Part shown: one piece after another, positions 21,449 through 22,432 of the stretch
How positions within the stretch are numbered: position 1 is the stretch's first letter
Layout: the number at the start of each line of letters is the position of its first letter
NCBI GenBank assembly: GCA_934561485.1
Contig: CAKTGS010000027.1
Location: forward strand, 1-22,432
Length of the DNA: 22,432 nucleotides
Reading direction: 5' to 3'
Source: an uncultured Faecalibacterium sp.
Lineage (GTDB): Bacteria; Bacillota; Clostridia; Oscillospirales; Ruminococcaceae
Position numbers and translations under genes: made by a program
Notes under the pieces: generated by a model
Seen by the model: only the letters and a program-made list of their open reading frames with translations
Told to the model about the DNA's origin: nothing
Database searches by the model: none

Positions 21449-22432
21449 TCAGTGAATGAACACAGGTCCCAGCGGGTTTGCAATGGGGCTGACATAGCCG
21501 CCCAGCAGCTTGGGAATGGCCAGGCTGATGTCGGGGATAAAGGTCAGCAGCAGCAGGGCAATGAACATGCACAGATAGAACGGCAGGGTCGCCTTGACCA
21601 CCTTTTCCATGGGACGCTTTGCCACGGCGGAGCCGATGAACAGAACCGCACCGACAGGAGGTGTGAGCAGGCCGATGCCGCAGTTCAGAACCACGATGAT
21701 ACCGAACTGAATGGGATCAATGCCAATGGACGTTGCAATGGGCAGCAGGATGGGGGTGGCGATCAGGATGATGGGTGCCATATCCATGATGCAGCCCAGA
21801 ACCAGGATGATCAGGTCAATGAGCAGAGCAATGATGTAGGGGTTATCGGTCACGCTGGTAATGGCATTGGCTGCCAGATCGGGCACATGCAGCATGGTCA
21901 GGCAGTTGCCGAACACAGCAGAAGTGGCGATCAGGATCAGAACGATGGACAGGGTGTTCACGCACTCGTCCAGAGCATGCCAGACGCCCTTCCAGTCCAG
22001 GCCCTTATACACGAACACGGACACGAACAGCGAGTAAATGACGGCAATGGCGGCAGACTCGGTAGCCGTGAAGGCACCGCCGACCACGCCGACCACCACG
22101 ATGATGACGGCAGCCAGTGCCCAGATGGAGGTGCCCAGCTGCTTGATGAAGCCACGGATGCTGAACGGCGAGCCCTTGGGGTAATTCTCTTTGACCGAGA
22201 TGATGTAGGAACCGATCATCAGGACGATGGCCAGCAGAGCGCCGGGCAGGTAACCGGCCAGGAACAGGCTGCCCACAGAAATGCCGCCTGCCGTGGTGGC
22301 GTAGATGACCATGTTATGGCTGGGAGGAACCAGCAGTCCCTCGCAGGAAGAAGTAATGGTAACAGCGGTGGAGAAGTCGGCATCGTAGCCCTGATCGACC
22401 ATCATGGGGATCATGATGGAACCGATGGAAGC
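21449..22432 (-). CDS. dctM: TRAP transporter large permease (DctM type), N-terminus outside window
   Basis: The ion-coupled large membrane subunit of a TRAP transporter for organic acids; 327 residues are visible of about 430. The frame continues to the window edge as ASIGSIMIPMM, the conserved stretch after the family's GSASAT motif, so the start lies upstream. Marks of the family are VTITSSCEGLLVPPSHNMVIYA (18-39 of the visible ATG frame), GGAFTATESAAIAVIYSL (111-128), LILVLGCIMDMAPIILIATPILLP (about 209-232) and NCGIGLLTPPVGAVLF, with many transmembrane helices. DctP and DctQ partners are expected upstream. With uxuA and uxuB downstream on the same strand, hexuronate or aldonate uptake is the likely job. 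Confidence 0.95.
   Translation of the reverse strand, partial: ASIGSIMIPMMVDQGYDADFSTAVTITSSCEGLLVPPSHNMVIYATTAGGISVGSLFLAGYLPGALLAIVLMIGSYIISVKENYPKGSPFSIRGFIKQLGTSIWALAAVIIVVVGVVGGAFTATESAAIAVIYSLFVSVFVYKGLDWKGVWHALDECVNTLSIVLILIATSAVFGNCLTMLHVPDLAANAITSVTDNPYIIALLIDLIILVLGCIMDMAPIILIATPILLPIATSIGIDPIQFGIIVVLNCGIGLLTPPVGAVLFIGSAVAKRPMEKVVKATLPFYLCMFIALLLLTFIPDISLAIPKLLGGYVSPIANPLGPVFIH

Noticed and set aside
21430..21455. Plus-strand GGAGGA followed by ATG
   Set aside because: The frame closes after six codons and lies at the end of the minus-strand TRAP gene; a chance match.

Overview
The window looks like a chromosomal segment of a high-GC gut Firmicute of the Oscillospiraceae, most like Faecalibacterium. 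This is inferred from GC-rich coding sequence, AT-rich promoters with strong AGGAGG-type ribosome binding sites, a Gram-positive-type Hsp70, a hexuronate (uxuA/uxuB) operon with a TRAP transporter, and a lipoprotein flavin reductase. No ribosomal RNA or marker gene fixes the species.

Layout. (1) 1-1305: tail of a polar amino acid ABC importer (permease, ATPase). (2) 1306-2718: an AT-rich island holding one exported beta-propeller protein, bounded by terminators. (3) 2719-5720, minus strand: an SseB/Sel1-like protein followed by a divergent DnaK-type Hsp70. (4) 5894-9405, plus strand: a translationally coupled asymmetric heterodimeric ABC exporter. (5) 9458-11361, minus strand: an operon of a DUF3592-type membrane protein, a trigger-factor-like protein without a PPIase domain, and a GNAT acetyltransferase. 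(6) 11510-11898: tRNA-Leu(CAG) and a knot of repeats, including an inverted copy of the tRNA 3' end. (7) 12019-12270: a small conserved-type protein. (8) 12319-15099: a MerR/AdhR-like regulator divergent from a three-gene cassette (iron-sulfur-type flavoprotein, aldo/keto reductase, carboxymuconolactone decarboxylase-cupin fusion), with a classical MerR operator between the -35 and -10. (9) 15186-18553: non-coding DNA with hairpins, then a surface lipoprotein FMN/FAD reductase divergent from a LysR regulator. (10) 18607-22432, minus strand: TRAP large permease, uxuA, uxuB.

How the genes work together. The last operon would import hexuronate-type acids and convert fructuronate through mannonate to 2-keto-3-deoxygluconate. 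The MerR cassette reads as a response to carbonyl electrophiles. The LysR/flavoprotein pair reads as a substrate-induced extracellular respiratory reductase. The exporter, Hsp70-like and trigger-factor-like genes are housekeeping or stress-type functions without a clear joint role.

No CRISPR array, complete insertion sequence, integrase or phage gene was seen. The least explained DNA is the palindrome/direct-repeat cluster after tRNA-Leu. The most coherent little-described gene set is the AdhR-like redox cassette.
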